This document shows, piece by piece, positions 50,576-50,909 of a stretch of 50,909 nt of DNA. Positions within the stretch are counted from its first letter, which is position 1, and every line of letters starts with the position of its first letter. The notes under the pieces are model-generated. The model made no database searches. It was not told the origin of the DNA and saw only the letters and a list, made by a program, of their open reading frames with translations. The position numbers were made by a program, and so were the translations under genes. Source of the DNA: Alkalihalobacillus alcalophilus ATCC 27647 = CGMCC 1.3604 (lineage in GTDB: Bacteria; Bacillota; Bacilli; Bacillales; Bacillaceae_D); contig NZ_ALPT02000032.1 of assembly GCF_000292245.2 (NCBI RefSeq), positions 1 to 50,909 on the forward strand. Reading direction: 5' to 3'.

Positions 50576-50909
50576 ATGAATGTTCGACACGCCAAGCAAG
50601 TAGAAGAGATGATCGGCAAGAAGGTCCGCATTTACATTAGTGGAAAAAAGATTGAACGCGTCCTACGAAGTGACTCCCAAGGGCTATACATACGTTTTGA
50701 AAAAGAGCGCGTTTCCGTCCGTCCAGACGAAAGCACATTGAATGTCCTTAGCTTCCTTGCTCTTTCTCCTAAGAATGCAGCTGCTATCGAAAAGCTTCGA
50801 AAGTCTCGTGAGACGAAAACGGAGCAAAAGCAAGAAGAGTCCAATAAAGAGGATTCTGGTGAGGAACAATCGGAAAAGCGAGTGGATAGCAATGTAATCT
50901 CATTCCGCC
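50576..50909 (+). CDS. First gene of the divergent mobile-element operon, partial
   Basis: An open frame of at least 111 codons running off the right edge. It starts MNVRHAKQVEEMIGKKVRIY, and AGGAG lies 10 bp upstream. The N-terminal 60 residues look like a small folded, strand-rich domain (VRIYISGKKIERVLRSDSQG, LYIRFEKERVSVRPDES), then a Glu/Lys-rich stretch (ETKTEQKQEESNKEDSGEEQ). I do not recognise it. As the first gene right of an XRE switch it would be an early gene such as an antirepressor, excisionase or replication factor, but nothing in the sequence decides. Confidence 0.65.
   Translation, partial: MNVRHAKQVEEMIGKKVRIYISGKKIERVLRSDSQGLYIRFEKERVSVRPDESTLNVLSFLALSPKNAAAIEKLRKSRETKTEQKQEESNKEDSGEEQSEKRVDSNVISFR

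Noticed and set aside
1..50909. CRISPR array
   Set aside because: No series of regularly spaced identical repeats with unique spacers. The 52-bp and 27-bp repeats are contiguous tandem repeats, and the 32-bp pair has only two copies.

Overview
The window is low-GC Bacillaceae chromosome. Gene content and order match, in inverted orientation and with gaps, the yjaZ-yjbA-trpS ... spx-mecA-coiA-pepF-spxH-yjbIJKLM-ppnK-yjbO ... yjbQ-fabI ... yjcA ... yjcD segment of Bacillus subtilis. Spore-surface proteins, competence genes, FapR-type and sigma-K-type sites and the signals around the genes all fit an endospore-forming bacillus. I cannot name the species from sequence alone.

Layout. 0-0.4 kb: tRNA-Ser(UGA) and tRNA-Ala(UGC), read leftwards from a strong promoter, with two short repeats that begin like initiator tRNA. 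0.5-2.8 kb: comGA-comGB without the rest of the comG operon, then tRNA-Gln(UUG). 2.9-6 kb: a YjcD-like UvrD helicase and a YedJ-like HD protein. 6.2-15 kb: a sugar-nucleotide and glycosyltransferase island. It holds a UDP-HexNAc 6-dehydrogenase, a DegT aminotransferase, a Gfo/Idh dehydrogenase and a hexapeptide acyltransferase (together the WbpA/WbpE/WbpB/WbpD set), plus an SDR epimerase, a CgeB-like transferase, a GT2-TPR transferase and one frameshifted transferase. 15-19.4 kb: spore-surface proteins, namely a collagen-like protein, an ExsF/BxpB-like protein, a Cys-rich morphogenetic coat protein, two coiled-coil proteins and YjcA. Matches to the sigma-K consensus precede several of these genes, so I read 6.2-19.4 kb as one late mother-cell locus that makes and decorates the spore surface.

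19.9-48 kb is mostly conserved housekeeping: fabI with a FapR operator, a CPA2 antiporter with a two-part C-terminal domain, the pseudouridine synthase - NAD kinase - small alarmone synthetase - YjbL block, CYTH protein, lytic transglycosylase, truncated globin, SpxH, PepF, CoiA, MecA, a TerC-family protein, Spx, YjbC, a glycoside-hydrolase-like exported protein, HlyIII, an HD protein, a thioredoxin-like protein, a UgtP-like glycosyltransferase, TrpS, YjbA and YjaZ. SpxH, Spx and MecA belong to the ClpXP/ClpCP adaptor-substrate network. At 47.7-48.8 kb are three paralogous small proteins with an Sm/Hfq-like sequence pattern and probable sigma-K promoters.

From about 49 kb rightwards the character changes. 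There is a repeat-rich gene-free stretch, an XRE repressor and a divergent operon with three operator-like palindromes between them. This looks like the edge of a prophage or integrative element that continues past the window.

Four apparent frameshifts all lie in A/T homopolymers (9286, 9440, 23977, 42442). They may be sequence errors and should be checked before any gene is called dead. Related non-coding palindromic repeats occur at 6.0, 28.0 and 37.4 kb; the last separates spx from yjbC.
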